64,000 nucleotides of DNA from Lepidodermella squamata. Taxonomy: Eukaryota > Gastrotricha. The position numbers and the translations under genes are program-made. The DNA lies in NCBI GenBank assembly GCA_047495785.1, contig JBLDXI010000007.1, forward strand, positions 2,480,001-2,544,000, written 5' to 3'. Every line of letters starts with the position of its first letter. Position 1 is the first letter of the stretch. A model generated the notes under the pieces. The model worked only from the letters and a program-made list of their open reading frames with translations, was not told the origin of the DNA and made no database searches. This document shows positions 22,121 to 33,587 of this stretch, piece after piece.

Positions 22121-23958
22121 TCAAGGATCGTTGCAATCGTGTCGCTGTGTGCCATCCGGGCAGTCACAAAGCATAGCAGCACATCGTTTTGCCCCGGAGC
22201 AGTCGCAAATTGCTGGAAAACACAACCATTTAAACAAGCTATGTCTATATTAGAGGCAATGTTGGCTTGCGTTTTAGGCAGTCGGGACCCGTTCGCCACT
22301 TGTCGAAGCACGCGCACGTGTTAGGGGCCGAGCACCACCCATTCATAGGGCAAGTAATCGAACCGCAAATTTCTGCAAGGAAGACATTTTTAACATGCAG
22401 AAAGGACATATTCCTAATTCTAGTGGAATTCTGATTGCCAATTTGGAAAACGAATGTTTCGAACTAATGGAATATGCCTGTTTGGTTCCCCTCTATTTCG
22501 CCTCCTCATTCGCAAGTCTAATTGGGCGTGAGACTTGCGAATGATCAGAAAACTGCTCGTAACTCACGATTTTTGCACTCAGGCCCTGTCCAACCAGCGG
22601 GACATTGGCAGGTGTTCCTGGCAACGCAGTAGCCGCGATCGCAATCAGGGTTACAGTTGGCTATGGATTGAAAATAAATAACGAGCGAATTCATACAACT
22701 TTTCTCGGACTTCAATATGACTAACCGATTTGATATACTCTTACATCGATCATATCGATTGACTGGCTATCACCGGTGGCATCAGCGGCTACACCGAAGA
22801 CCATTGGAAAAGCGGTAACATCGGTAACTGGGAAAAAGTTCGGAAACGCTAAGCCATTGATCAGTCGATCGCAAGATGTTGTACTGCAATGCTCATAGAA
22901 AATCTGGGCGCCATAGCGAACGACTATTCCTATTTGAAATCGTCCCTTAAAATAGACATTTTTCTCGTCCACCCAAGTATATTGGGGCACTTCTGTAACA
23001 TTTTTGGGCGTGAGAGATGAGGCGAAAAACAGTGTCTTGTCGTCGCGCTTGTAGCGAAAAGTTGTCCCAACAAAGAATTTCGACGTGTTTGTTGGCGAGC
23101 CAGTTTTCGAATACGTGAAAGTTTTGTTTGAAGTGACTGAAAGTGAAAACTGGCCTTTGCTTTCCATTCCGCTGATTTCGACCGTGACATTGATCGAAAA
23201 GTCAGTCAGATTCCACGGCTTCAAATCAATCGAGTTTTTGTTAGCTTGCGCAACAAACCAATTAAACATACCTGTTTGTTCACCATATAGCCACGTGTGA
23301 ACACGCCATCACTCAGAATACGAACTGCGCCATTTTGCTGTCGAGTTACACTGAGATTCTGCCTCAGGAGCCATTTTGATTCTATGAATATATTATGGCA
23401 AATAAACTGTAGCTCAGCACCAAGTAAAATCACCGATATCCTCGCCGTTGATGTACGAATATTCAGGCACGTAAGAGTCGGGATCACATAGCGGCTTGCC
23501 CACGACTGAGAAACAACGATCTGGTCAATCACTTTGGTTTCTCTGAATTATTTTTTACATTTCGAACAATCAGCGCCTGTGAACCTTGCCAAACAGATAC
23601 AGCGCTGTGATGGGCCTGGGCAGATGCCAGTTCTAGGCGAACAATTCGGCGAGCAAGCAGCTAATAATTATTAAATACCAAAATAAATCGTGATGTAAGA
23701 GGGATTCCCGGCTTTAGCATGGAAAATTGAATTTCAGCGACTTACGCAGGCTGCAGTCGGACCCCGTCCAACCCATGGGACATTGGCAAATTGCCGAAAC
23801 GCAGTTTCCACCGTTTTGGCAAGCTGGATTACAAGCTGTAGATTCATCAGAAAATATTCCATAACTCGTGGCAGGTTTAAGATAATACCTTGAGAGTCTA
23901 TTAAATCTAAAAGGGCCAAGGCTATTGCAAAAGGTAGGAGACAATTTTTCGTAATCAT
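22121..23958 (-). CDS. Secreted EGF-module protein with central beta-sandwich-like domain
   Basis: Nine exons on the - strand, in transcript order: 23889-23958, 23746-23835, 23559-23660, 23434-23505, 23272-23381, 22726-23218, 22568-22660, 22271-22372, 22121-22212. All phases agree, giving 407 residues. An N-terminal signal peptide (FAIALALLDLIDS) leads into EGF 1 (CNPACQNGGNC ... CQCPMGWTGSDC, a textbook six-cysteine pattern) and EGF 2 (CSPNCSPRTGIC). A domain of about 210 residues follows, rich in beta strands and N-glycosylation sites (GVFTRGYMVNKQPWNLTDFS). Three more Cys-rich EGF-type modules end the protein. Most introns are about 50 bp. The last one uses a GC donor (AAAAC|GCAAGC). The middle domain resembles concanavalin/LamG-type folds in strand pattern only. 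The product is probably an extracellular adhesion, matrix or lectin-like protein; its partner is unknown. Confidence 0.8.
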
Positions 23959-24303
23959 TATTTCGTCAGGACAATGCGTGCAGCATATGCGCTGGGCTTC
24001 TTGGTGATGGAAAGCGATATCGATCGCACGTGTGCCAATCCCGGCTGCCAATCATTTTCTAGCGATTGCGTCATTTTATTCAATCATTTAAATCAATAAA
24101 ATAAAAACATTATGATTAGGAATGCGAGAACAAATTGGTCCTTACCTTTCCCCGTGATTCCTACGCTGTACAAAATTGGAGGGTGATTACCCCGAATTTA
24201 CTACGAATTTACCCCGACGAACTAAACTAGCTCATGTACATTTTCTGGGCCGACAGAAATATAATACGCGAAAACCGATCGGTATTAAGGAGCTACGCCC
24301 GTG
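23959..24303. other. Upstream flank of the EGF gene
   Basis: Presumed promoter region of the - strand EGF gene, up to the large inverted-repeat element. No motif stands out. The last 9 bp (24295-24303) are the left target duplication of that element. Confidence 0.4.
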
Positions 24304-25256
24304 GCTCAATTCCGGGCCCATCGTAGTTCCGTCCGGCGCGCGCGCGTCGGTTGCGCAATTGGAGGGTAAAAGTGGACTTGCGCAAAACGCTAAGTCGAAA
24401 TTCTGATGAATTTCAACGTCGCGTGCGCTGATGTCAAAGGGCTACTTTTGAATATCTCGGCGGTTTTTATACCAAAAAATAATTCAAATAATTTTCTATC
24501 GATTGAAAATGGTTTCTCGCGCGAAAACTAAAATAAAGAAGGTTTCCGCGCGTCTTTACTTTTGAGAAGCGAGTGCGCCCGCTCATAAACTGGCGCGCAA
24601 AATCTAAGGTGCGCGTAAAACTTTTTTAGTTTAATTTTTTCGCGCGAGAACCCCATATTCAATCGATAGAGAATTGTCTGAATTATTATTTGGTAAAAAA
24701 AACCGCCGAGATATTCAAAAGTAGCGTTTTGACATCAGCGCACGCGGTATTAAATATGTTAAAAATCGATGAAACTGATGCGCGTGAGCCAAGTTCTGAT
24801 TTTTAACGAATTATTTACCGCGCGCGAAGATGCTAAAGGATTACTTTCAAATTTCACGTCGGTTTTTTTACCAAATAATAATTCAGACAATTCTCTATCG
24901 ATTGAATATGGGGTTCTCGCGCGAAAAATTAAACTAAATGAGTTTAACGCGCACCTTAGATTTCGCGCGCCAGTTTATGAGCGGGCGCACTCGCTTCTCA
25001 ATACTTGAGATACACGTAAAAATTATTTTCCTTAATTTTATCACGCTAGAAGCATATATCATTTGATAGAGAATTGCCTCCATTTTGGAGTAAAAACCGC
25101 CCAAAAAATCTAAACTAGTTTTTTGACATTAGCGCGCGCGGCTCTGGATTTGATGAAAATTTCGGCTTAGCGTTTTGCGCAAGTCCACTTTTACCCTCCA
25201 ATTGCGCAACCGACGCGCGCGCGCCGGACGGAACTACGATGGGCCGGGAATTGAGC
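24304..25256. mobile_element. Nested-palindrome transposable element, 953 bp, perfect 9-bp target duplication
   Basis: Flanked by perfect 9-bp direct repeats ACGCCCGTG (24295-24303 and 25257-25265). The outer inverted repeats of about 110 bp start GCTCAATTCC.GGCCCATCG and include GCGCGCGCGTCGGTTGCGC and AAAAGTGGACTTGCGC. Inside is a second set of inverted units of about 200 bp, carrying TCGGCGGTTTTTATACC, ATCGATTGAAAATGG and GCGAGTGCGCCCGCTCATA words in both orientations. The whole element can fold into nested hairpins. No coding potential. The 9-bp duplication fits a Mutator-like non-autonomous element. Confidence 0.87.
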
Positions 25257-25700
25257 ACGCCCGTGCTTGTTTCAAGTTGAGCCCGAAGTCGCGTGCTGAT
25301 TGGCCGTGCTGATTAAGCTAAAAACTAGCTTCGCTTGGCAGAAAAGCAGAGCAGAAAAGAGATCTATCTCAGGCTATTAAAAAAGGCCGCTATTGCCCTA
25401 TCTAACAGTAAAATTTACAGCGAGACAGTTTACATTCAAATTTACACTGTTTAACTTCAAGCAATCTGAATGGTTTTGAGCTTCGCTTAGATATTGATTG
25501 ACGCCTTTCCATGGAAACCGGCATTGCAATCGATCAGTAATTTGAATTTGAAGGTTCGAAACTTCCAAATACTCGATCCTCGCATGTTTGCGGAACAGGA
25601 TATAAGGATGTCTCGCATCGATCAGCGCATAGCACACGTAACTGCCACATGCTCTTTTAATTTGCAGATTCATTCGTTCCAGATTCATTTAACTAGCACA
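25257..25700. other. Upstream flank of channel gene 2
   Basis: Begins with the right target duplication of the preceding element. It contains an in-frame upstream ATG at 25494, but the peptide it would add has no signal-peptide character, so it is treated as 5' untranslated sequence. It presumably holds the promoter. Confidence 0.4.
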
Positions 25701-26881
25701 ATGTTTCAGGAGATATTTGTCGTATTGCTCGCAGCAATGACTTGCTCAGTAGTTGCAGATGTTTCGAATGGAACTGGTACGCTGAGTCAACCTGAAATGG
25801 CATCACTGATCATCTCAACGTGCAACTTATGGCCTTACGCCAACTTGCCTAGCGAAAAGCGGGTGACAGCGAGGCTCAGTTTGCAAGTTGATCGCTTTTT
25901 ATCGATCAACGATGTAGAGGAGACATTCACCATTAACGGAATTGTTCTTTCTCACTGGGTTGTAGATTGCCTAGGTACGGTCAAAGATAAGCTGAGGTTG
26001 CCGCAAGGTACGACAGTTCTCTGGAATGAAGATCCTCGAGCGTATTGGCGGCCGAAAATCGTAAGAATTAGTCTTATCCATATTATTGAAACTTTGAACA
26101 TTATCAACAGTTGCATCGAAATAGCCCGACTAAAACATCTATCAGCGGGGATGGGTTTACGGAGATTCTATATATCGGCCTTTTAAGTTATACATTTTTC
26201 TTGGCGACTTACGGAACGTACACTTCGACCTGCGATCTCGATTTTTTCAAATTTCCCTTCGACACGCAACACTGTTCCATGAACTTGATGTACATGCAAC
26301 CGGTTGAATCTATTAATTTTGAAAAGATGGACGTGAACATGTCAGTATCCGTGGATTCAATGCCGGACAACTCGAATTGGCTTTTAGTTGGCAACTATTC
26401 CGAGAAGCTTCGTGAAAACTACATGGAAAGAAATTTGCCTTATGCTGGGTTTCACTTCGCCTTTTCACGTCTGCCTGACTACTACCTGCTCAACTTGTTT
26501 GGGCCAAGCCTGATTCTCTGTCTGTTGCAACTTGTTGGCTTTCTAGTCCCTGCTGAAGCCCCCGATCGACCAGCTTTTGGGGTCACAGTCATGCTGGCTA
26601 TGTTCGTACTCCACGATCAAATCGTATCGAACCTCCCAAAATCTCCGAAGCGAATGGTTGCGTCAATGTACGCCTTTTCTCAAGTCGTTTTCGGTATGTT
26701 TGTGACAATCCACTCGGCAGCGATATGCTTCTGGCTGGATTACTCGCCTGATACGGCGCGTCGTCAGATGTTTAACAGGAAATTGAAGTTGTTTCGCATA
26801 GTTGACGGTATTGGCTTTGCGATGGCGGCTCTCGGGCTGTTTCTAATACATCTTGTCGCAGTTGCATACATCTCGGCATGA
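25701..26881 (+). CDS. Cys-loop pentameric ligand-gated ion channel subunit 2
   Basis: Exons 25701-26060 and 26111-26881 with a 50-bp GT-AG intron (ATC|GTAAGA ... TCAACAG|TTGCAT), phase 0, 376 residues. Signal peptide about 1-19. The ligand-binding domain has a conserved extra cysteine pair (STCNLWP and VVDCL), INDVEETFTING and YWRPKI. The Cys-loop is CDLDFFKFPFDTQHC (Cys 161 and 175). M1 lies at about 244-267, M2 at 273-293 (DRPAFGVTVMLAMFVLHDQI), M3 at 301-328 and M4 at 347-374, with only about 18 residues between M3 and M4. The strand after the Cys-loop reads NLMYMQPVES where most family members carry a tryptophan of loop B, so ligand recognition is likely atypical. Its 3' end is 183 bp from the 3' end of class C receptor 1. 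Confidence 0.88.
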
Positions 26882-26972
26882 TATAGCCAGATTTCAAGAA
26901 GAATTCAGCTGAGAAATCGTAACAAAAGTATTCTGGAATAACAATTTTAAATTCATGTCTAATGCATGGTTT

Positions 26973-26994
26973 TTTATTCGTTTAATGAAATAAA
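26973..26994. terminator. Opposed poly(A) signals between convergent genes
   Basis: TTTATT at 26973-26978 is AATAAA for the - strand receptor 1, 87 bp past its stop. AATAAA at 26989-26994 serves the + strand channel gene 2, about 108 bp past its stop. The two signals cross each other, so the 3' ends of the two transcripts should overlap. Confidence 0.6.
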
Positions 26995-27064
26995 GTAATG
27001 ACGCCATCAACCTCGATACTTCCGTGCCCATTATTTATGCCACAGGCTTGCTTCATCCATTAAC

Positions 27065-29386
27065 TTAGCCGTAGAAATGCTTGAAAAATTGAAGGATAAA
27101 GGTTGAATTTGAGTAAAAGAATATGCCGAAAGCCAAAATTGCTACACGAATAACTACTCGATCTGCCGGGAGAAGGACCATCAAACATAGGACAACAGCT
27201 ATGATTGTTACCGCATTGACAGCAGCTACTCGAATGATTGCATGCTCTCGTCCGATTGATCTATACTGGACTGCTACAATAGATCCCAATGCTAGCAGTG
27301 CAACATGGACCACGACTAACAGTGGGGCCCAAAGAGCAAGAAAATTGGAGCTGCATACCATTCTGAGGTTTGAAGTGTAAGCATCCATGCTGAAGTCAAA
27401 CTGAACAGGACTGCTTTGTTCTACCAGGTTTACCGGATCGGCTGCTAGAAATGCGACCATTACGATCAAATTAATCGCGAAGAGCCATAGTGCATCAATT
27501 ATCGATAAAGACTTGATTTTCCACTCCTGAGGATCTAAAGGAGGTGATGCAACGGGTGACCTTGTCGAAGCCAAGTTCGGCGACTTTGGTACGACATCAC
27601 AGTTTCTAAACATGCTTTTCTTACGTGGCTTGGTCTTTTTAGTAGGGTTTTTAGCTATTGAATTCGCATGGGACCATCGAAGGAATGAAGCGAGGCGAGC
27701 TAGGAATGCCGAGTTTACAGAGGCTACACCGATAACCGATAAAACAACTTGCAAACGGCACAGCTCTTCAGAATAGTCATCAGCGAAAGTCGCAAGTAGA
27801 GCCAATGCCGCTGAGTTAGAAACCAGACAACCAAGCATTGACATTGCAGCCAGAAAACGGTCCGGCGATCCCATGAATCTCTTCGAATTTTTTCTGAATC
27901 GACAGCAGATGAAAATATTGACGGCAAGGGCTGCGACAACCAGTATGACCATGACGTGGAAAACAGAATCCGGTATCGAGTCAAAAGTATCTACAATCTG
28001 CGATAAATCCTTCGGTGTTGATTTATCCTCTGTCAACCAGACTGGATCGTTCACTCTCTCAACAAGGTAGTTGCGCACGTCAAATAGAGAACTAGTGGCG
28101 TTTCCGCCAAATGTAAGGCGAAGTATTATCCGCATACCATCTTCTGGGGTCCATTGCGTTAGATACAATGGTTCGTAATCAAGCTCTAGCCTTTGAGTAT
28201 ACTTGATTCTTCCTATTCTTAATCCAACAAAATCGGACGCAGCTGCACTCTCGTTTACAGCCTGCCAAATTAATTCGGGCTCAATAGCGAAATCCTTCAA
28301 AGTTTTGTTCTGAGCTTTCAAAATCTTCTCTCCTCCATCCAAAGACAGAACTGTTTGCATCATTGAGTCGAAACACCTGTGACGGCGAACGTAATCAGCT
28401 GATCTGGACTTGTTCGTCAAATTGTCCAGAAGTAGGTCAAAACCGCGCGCGTCGTAGCCGAAAGTCGTATTGCCGTGATCCTCAACCGCGAAATCGAAAG
28501 GTCCACTCCAAAACGTGTGTTGAACCTGTTGCGTAATGATTTCACGAGTGCAGTTGCCTGGAAGTTTAAGATCGCTCGCTGACGGATCGACGAAACTCGC
28601 GGATGTGATGAAAAATACAAATAACGGAGGTCTCACCCCGGCATGCCACGCAAGGCATAAAAATTGGGTGCTCTGCGCCACCGAACCAGTATTCACAGTG
28701 ATCACTCTGGCGTCACTTCTTCGAATCTGCCACATCATTCCGTCATTCACAGCGTCAGAGCTTATACGGATTATTTGACGCTTCCCGTACAGCTTCAAAT
28801 TATCACCGAGATAGTCGTTGGCGAAGCTGTCAGAGGATGAGGAAAACCCAGCGGCTCCATACTGTTGCCATCGACTCGTCATCGCTATGAAAGCAGTCTG
28901 AGGCATATTTTGAACGTCCGATGGGATGCGATTTCGGTACAAATGTGGGTAAACCGTTCGAAGTGCAGTGAATTGAGGACCGCTGCAGCCCGGTGTGAAC
29001 TGAATCTGCTTCATGAATCGAGAAATTCCAGTGACCGTGTTGCAGGTCAGGGCTGTAGCAACGATGGCAGGGGCGAGGAAGGTTCGTTGCTTAGGGTCTC
29101 TTGCAATTGTCACTTCCGCATCCCGTAAGAAATTTACATACGACCTCGGAGCCAGTGAAGCCTGACTTCCTTCGTCTCGAAAGTCAGTTACCAGTTCGTA
29201 GTCGGGTAGCAGGTCTTTCCTTGAGTTTGCAGTGTTCACAGCTACTTGCATCGCAGCTTGGCAAACCCGGCCATCTCTAGGCTCAGAACCAGTGTAAGTC
29301 GCCGAGGCGTAGACAAGAAGCTTGTAAGGCTTCTGTGCAGAAGTTTTCTCTGCCAGAAACATTAAGACTAGGAAAAATATGATCAT
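27065..29386 (-). CDS. Class C (GABA-B/metabotropic-like) receptor 1, intronless
   Basis: 773 residues. The signal peptide (about 1-17, ending TSA|QKPYK) is followed by a Venus-flytrap ligand-binding domain at about 18-455. Its marks are CQAAMQVAVNTAN, FTPGCSGPQ and YPHLYRNRIPSD (compare the FxxFFRTxPS motif of GABA-B and natriuretic-peptide-type domains). There is no cysteine-rich domain before the membrane. Seven helices follow: TM1 about 474-496, TM2 511-534, TM3 545-569, TM4 628-650, TM5 684-706, TM6 720-740, TM7 744-767. Cys 543 (SEELCRLQ) and the ECL2 cysteine (RMVCSS) should form the class disulphide. The second intracellular loop is long and basic (NPTKKTKPRKKS). Only about six residues follow TM7. 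Known role of the family: ligand-controlled G-protein signalling at the plasma membrane. The ligand is unknown. Confidence 0.85.
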   Translation of the reverse strand: MIIFFLVLMFLAEKTSAQKPYKLLVYASATYTGSEPRDGRVCQAAMQVAVNTANSRKDLLPDYELVTDFRDEGSQASLAPRSYVNFLRDAEVTIARDPKQRTFLAPAIVATALTCNTVTGISRFMKQIQFTPGCSGPQFTALRTVYPHLYRNRIPSDVQNMPQTAFIAMTSRWQQYGAAGFSSSSDSFANDYLGDNLKLYGKRQIIRISSDAVNDGMMWQIRRSDARVITVNTGSVAQSTQFLCLAWHAGVRPPLFVFFITSASFVDPSASDLKLPGNCTREIITQQVQHTFWSGPFDFAVEDHGNTTFGYDARGFDLLLDNLTNKSRSADYVRRHRCFDSMMQTVLSLDGGEKILKAQNKTLKDFAIEPELIWQAVNESAAASDFVGLRIGRIKYTQRLELDYEPLYLTQWTPEDGMRIILRLTFGGNATSSLFDVRNYLVERVNDPVWLTEDKSTPKDLSQIVDTFDSIPDSVFHVMVILVVAALAVNIFICCRFRKNSKRFMGSPDRFLAAMSMLGCLVSNSAALALLATFADDYSEELCRLQVVLSVIGVASVNSAFLARLASFLRWSHANSIAKNPTKKTKPRKKSMFRNCDVVPKSPNLASTRSPVASPPLDPQEWKIKSLSIIDALWLFAINLIVMVAFLAADPVNLVEQSSPVQFDFSMDAYTSNLRMVCSSNFLALWAPLLVVVHVALLALGSIVAVQYRSIGREHAIIRVAAVNAVTIIAVVLCLMVLLPADRVVIRVAILAFGIFFYSNSTFILQFFKHFYG

Positions 29387-31789
29387 CTTTTTGCAGAATT
29401 ATCATGCAAAATATTCAGTTCTAGGAGTTTTAAACCTCAAGTGGAAAATTTCTGGCCTAATTTGGGCTAATTTAACACGTAAGGTAATTAGACGATAAGG
29501 CGAAATCAGCAGTATCACACGAAGCGTCATAGATCAGCTGACAAATAACGATGTAAACTGAGAACCAGACATATGCATCGCTGCGACATAATCATTATTC
29601 TCAACACCAGCCAAATAGTTCAAGACAGCATGTTTTGTAGCTTGAAGTTAATAGCTCGTTGAACGGACTGCCACGTGATTTTGTTTCCACGCAATTGACG
29701 TGTGACGTAAGCAGTCATCTCTTCGTTTCGGCGAGAAAGCGTAATATATAATGAAGGTATTTTGTCCGCCAAACGCTAATAACGTACATAGAAGTGAAAT
29801 AATCAGTTCATGGACAACTTTTAACCCTGTTACCTATTACCTAACATACTGACGAAGAATTGGGAAATACCTCCAAATAAGAGCAGAACTGCGGTTGAGC
29901 TAATAATTTCTTTTCCAAGCCCCTCCTCGTGGAGCGATGACTATGTGAATAACCACGATGATTCAAGGTCAGAACTAAAAAAGTTAGGTTCAAGTAAACG
30001 GAGCGGACACTTGAGGATTCACGCTTGCTATACCAAAGTTATTTCTACGCGTCAATTGAAGGTTCTTCCTACAATTATAGACTTCAGGCTTAAGGCTTAG
30101 TAGAAAATTGGGATTGTGCACACTTGACATGAGGCGCGATCAGAAATGATCTTTCTCTGTTACCAGAATTCAAATGTTTCGGATTACCTCGTGATTTCGA
30201 ATAACGTTTAACTACCATACTCTATCATGCCGTTGTTAATGGAAGGTTTAGATCACGGCTTAGTACTTTGAATATCAATAGGAAATGTTTACTACGTACG
30301 AGCCGCCATGACACCATGCTAAATTACTAAATTCTGTAAATTCTGTAATCTGTAAATTCTGCTAAATTACCGCAATTGTGAAATGTTGAAAAATGAAATG
30401 CAATAACATTTCGAGTATTTCGAGAAGGATGGAAGACTGTTTCATTGGAATAAAGAATAAACTACTTGATTAGCTTTAGCGTTGAAGCTATAGCCTCTGA
30501 TATATCCAATTTTTTTCGACCAGTGGTACTTTGCAAAGCAGTTACAGCCTATCCAAGAGAGTTGTGCACTGACAGCTGCTGGGAAATTTGTCTAAACGTT
30601 TTTAAAGTAAATTTTTAAATTTTAATACAGATTACAGTTCCCCCTCGATAACTTCACAGCGTCGGGGTCAATTCGTTGACGAGGAATTGCTACTTTAATG
30701 GTGTCACGCTCTGAGTCCAAACTATATCGTTAACTTGAAGAGGTGAGTTGATTACGGGGGTGCAGTTATCGAGGCAGCACTGTATCGTGTATCGTGTTAC
30801 TCCCGTGCAAATCTCACGCACTTTCAGTTTATTGATTAACCACCTTCATGTTTCGCCAGTTTATTCCTCAACACCTCATGTTACCTCATGTGCTCGGAGT
30901 AACAAAAGAACTTCAATTTGAAATTAATTTCAATGGTTATATATTCTATTCTTTCCCACAATATTGTGATAACTGACAGCGAACTAAAAGGCTGTGCAAG
31001 GCAACACAGAGGGTTCAGCTATCTGCTCATTTATTGATTGGCTACTTACACCTTCTAAGTCTATCAAATTGTGATCGATAGTTCTCTACCCTACTTATTT
31101 TGATGGTGCGCCTTCTGCGAGGTGAGCAAATAATCGCAGGCGACCTATGTACGTTTATAAATTCGATTGGGTTTTATGTGGAAATCTTCCATATACTGTA
31201 AAATGGGGTGATTACTCCGGGTATTTACCTAAGCTCAATTTTTTCGAGGGGTAAATACTCTCGCCTCTTTTGGTGGTAATTCGCTCCAAGGTAAAACCGT
31301 GTATCCTGATATTAAATATTTGAAAATTCAGTAATTTAATCTTTCGGATAATTGATTAATTGATTTTACTTAATTCTTTAGCATTTAGCGCAATTTTTCG
31401 TTGAGGTTTTCAGTTTTATCGTTTTTCTCGCTGTCTTCCTCGATCACCGAAAACACGGAAGCGTTGATAACCGCTTTTTGAGCTATAGCAATTCCCGGCC
31501 AGCCTCGCAAGGCTTTTCAAAATTAGGGGTGCTTTATAGTCGATCACCTTTCTGCAGTTACGCAGCGTTATTTTTAAATTTTCAATCACGAACTTGGGAC
31601 TCAATAAAAAATTATTTGTCATTTGGGACAAGCTGAAGTTTTATTTGCACCCCGCGGTACTAAAATAGGCCTGGGAACTTATTCGCTCAATCATTGTGAA
31701 GACTGATAGCTTAAAGCTGACGAGGTTTTGTTATAGACCTGTGACCTTATTTCGGTTTTTTCAGTAGGCTATCAGGCGAAAATACTATT
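29387..31789. other. Divergent intergenic region between receptor 1 and channel gene 3
   Basis: About 2.4 kb with no gene I can support. It must contain the promoters of receptor 1 (- strand) and channel 3 (+ strand). It contains one Tigger-like MITE (30635-30782). Around 31200-31310 the text has GGTAAATAC words in both orientations. Confidence 0.45.
30635..30782. mobile_element. Pogo/Tigger-like MITE, 148 bp
   Basis: The left end CAGTTCCCCCTCGATAACTT and the right end AGTTATCGAGGCAGCACTG are inverted repeats of the CAGTnnnnCCTCGATAA type found at Tigger/pogo ends. TA flanks both sides (30633-30634 and 30783-30784), the expected target duplication. It is too short to code for anything. Confidence 0.82.
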
Positions 31790-33024
31790 ATGCTGCGAGA
31801 GATATTTATCGCCTGGCTGGCAGCGATAGCTCCTCTATGTGCCGATATTTCGAATGAAACCGGTACGCCGACTCAGCCTGAGTTGGCATCGCTGATACTC
31901 TCTAGGTGCAACTTGTACCCCTACGTCAACTCGCCAACTGACGAGCCCGTAACGGCGAGGCTGACTTTGCAAGTTGATCGCTTTTTATCTATCAGCGACG
32001 TTGAAGAAACATTCACTTTCAACGGAGCTCTCATTTCTTACTGGGGAATTGATTGCCTCAATACGGTTAAAGATGAGCTCACATGGCTGCAAGGTAAGGA
32101 TGCTCTCTGGAACGAAGACCCTCGAACGTATTGGCGGCCGAAAATTGTAAGACTTGAACTCGAGGTTTAATTAGCACACATTTAATTCATCAACAGCTGC
32201 ATCGAAATAGCCCATCAAGGACGTCAATTAGTGGCGATGATTTCGCGGAAATTCTCTACATCGGCCTTTTTACCAATACATTTTACCTGGCGACTTACGG
32301 AACGTTCACCTCATTCTGCGATCTTGATTTTTTCTCATTTCCCTTCGACAAGCAAGACTGTTCCATGAACTTGATGTACATGCAACCGGTTGAATCGATT
32401 AACATGGCGAAGATGAGAGTAGCCACGAAGATTTCCGAAGGCTCAATGCCAGGTAATTCAAATTGGATATTGCTGGGGAACTATTCCGAGAAGCTTACTT
32501 TGGACTACATGGGAAGAAATTTGCCATACGTAAGGTTTCACTTCGCTTTTTCACGTCAGCCTGACTATTACCTACTCAACTTATTTGGGCCGAGCCTGAT
32601 TCTCTGTCTGTTGCAACTTGTTGGCTTTCTAATCCCCGCTGAAGCCCCAGATCGACCAGCTTTCGGGGTCACTGTTATGCTGGCAATGTTTGTCCTTCAC
32701 GATCAAATAATTTCTAACCTTCCGCAATCTCCGCGGCTAATTGTGGCGTCAATGTACGCCTTCTCTCAGGTCGTTTTCGGAATGCTGGTTACAATCCACT
32801 CGGCTGCAATTTGTTTCTGGTTGAGTTTCTCGCCCCACGCATCGCGCCGGCCGATTTCGAGCAGAAAGATTCAATTTTTCCGAATAGTAGACAGCATCGG
32901 AATTTTACTGGCAGTGCTTGTTTTGGTCATCATCAATGTAGGCGCAGTAATGTACATATCACTTGGCCATCAGTTCAAGCTTCAAAATGACAAGAAACAG
33001 TTATTAATAAGCAATGAAAAATGA
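31790..33024 (+). CDS. Cys-loop pentameric ligand-gated ion channel subunit 3
   Basis: Exons 31790-32146 and 32197-33024, phase 0, 50-bp intron (ATT|GTAAGA ... CAACAG|CTGCAT), 394 residues. It has a signal peptide (MLREIFIAWLAAIAPLCA), the extra cysteine pair (SRCNLYP, GIDCL), ISDVEETFTFNG, YWRPKI, and Cys-loop CDLDFFSFPFDKQDC. M1-M3 are almost identical to channel 2, with M2 DRPAFGVTVMLAMFVLHDQI. The M3-M4 linker is about 18 residues. M4 ends with a longer polar tail (LGHQFKLQNDKKQLLISNEK) not seen in channel 2. Its 3' end faces class C receptor 2 at a distance of 563 bp. High similarity to channel 2 indicates fairly recent duplication. Confidence 0.88.
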
Positions 33025-33587
33025 TTATTCGCGAATTTCAGGAATATAAAAGGTCTTTTTGACCCGGATCTTGGGCAGCTTTAAATATGCTTTGAGATTT
33101 CAAAATAGTAACACCTAATTGACAGTGGGCGAATCGGAGCTTTTTGAACCCAATTATCACATTACAAAGGTACTTGGGGCTTCGCCAGCCCTGACAATAA
33201 TTTCGATTCGAAGTTGTTTTGCCCGCATGCAGTCGATCAGTTTGTAATGGTATGGAATATCAATATCGTCTGGTACACTCTAAGCTCATGTTTCATTTTC
33301 TGTCGAGCTAATTTATATCGAGAAATCAATTATGGCTACTTTGGCTTTGCTGTCTAGTCCCCGTGAGGTTTAGTTGCGCAAACAACAATTGCTGAAATCA
33401 CGGAGGAATCTTTGAGCTAGCTCATAAGGACAAGTTTATAAGTGTCATAAGTCCGATTTGACGCAAAAAATGAGGTTAAAGATGTGGATGTGGTACAACC
33501 AAACAATTTCAGCAAGTTTTAAGTTCAACAACAGGTTTACTATAAACTAACTTGGAAACTTGGTGTTGGTAATAGGGCGGCTTGGCT
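33025..33587. other. Spacer between convergent channel 3 and receptor 2
   Basis: No gene or repeat recognised. It is the shared 3' flank of a tail-to-tail channel/receptor pair. Confidence 0.45.

Noticed and set aside
24176-24406. Open frame of 76 residues on the + strand
   Set aside because: Crosses the left boundary and target duplication of the inverted-repeat element, so it cannot be an old gene.
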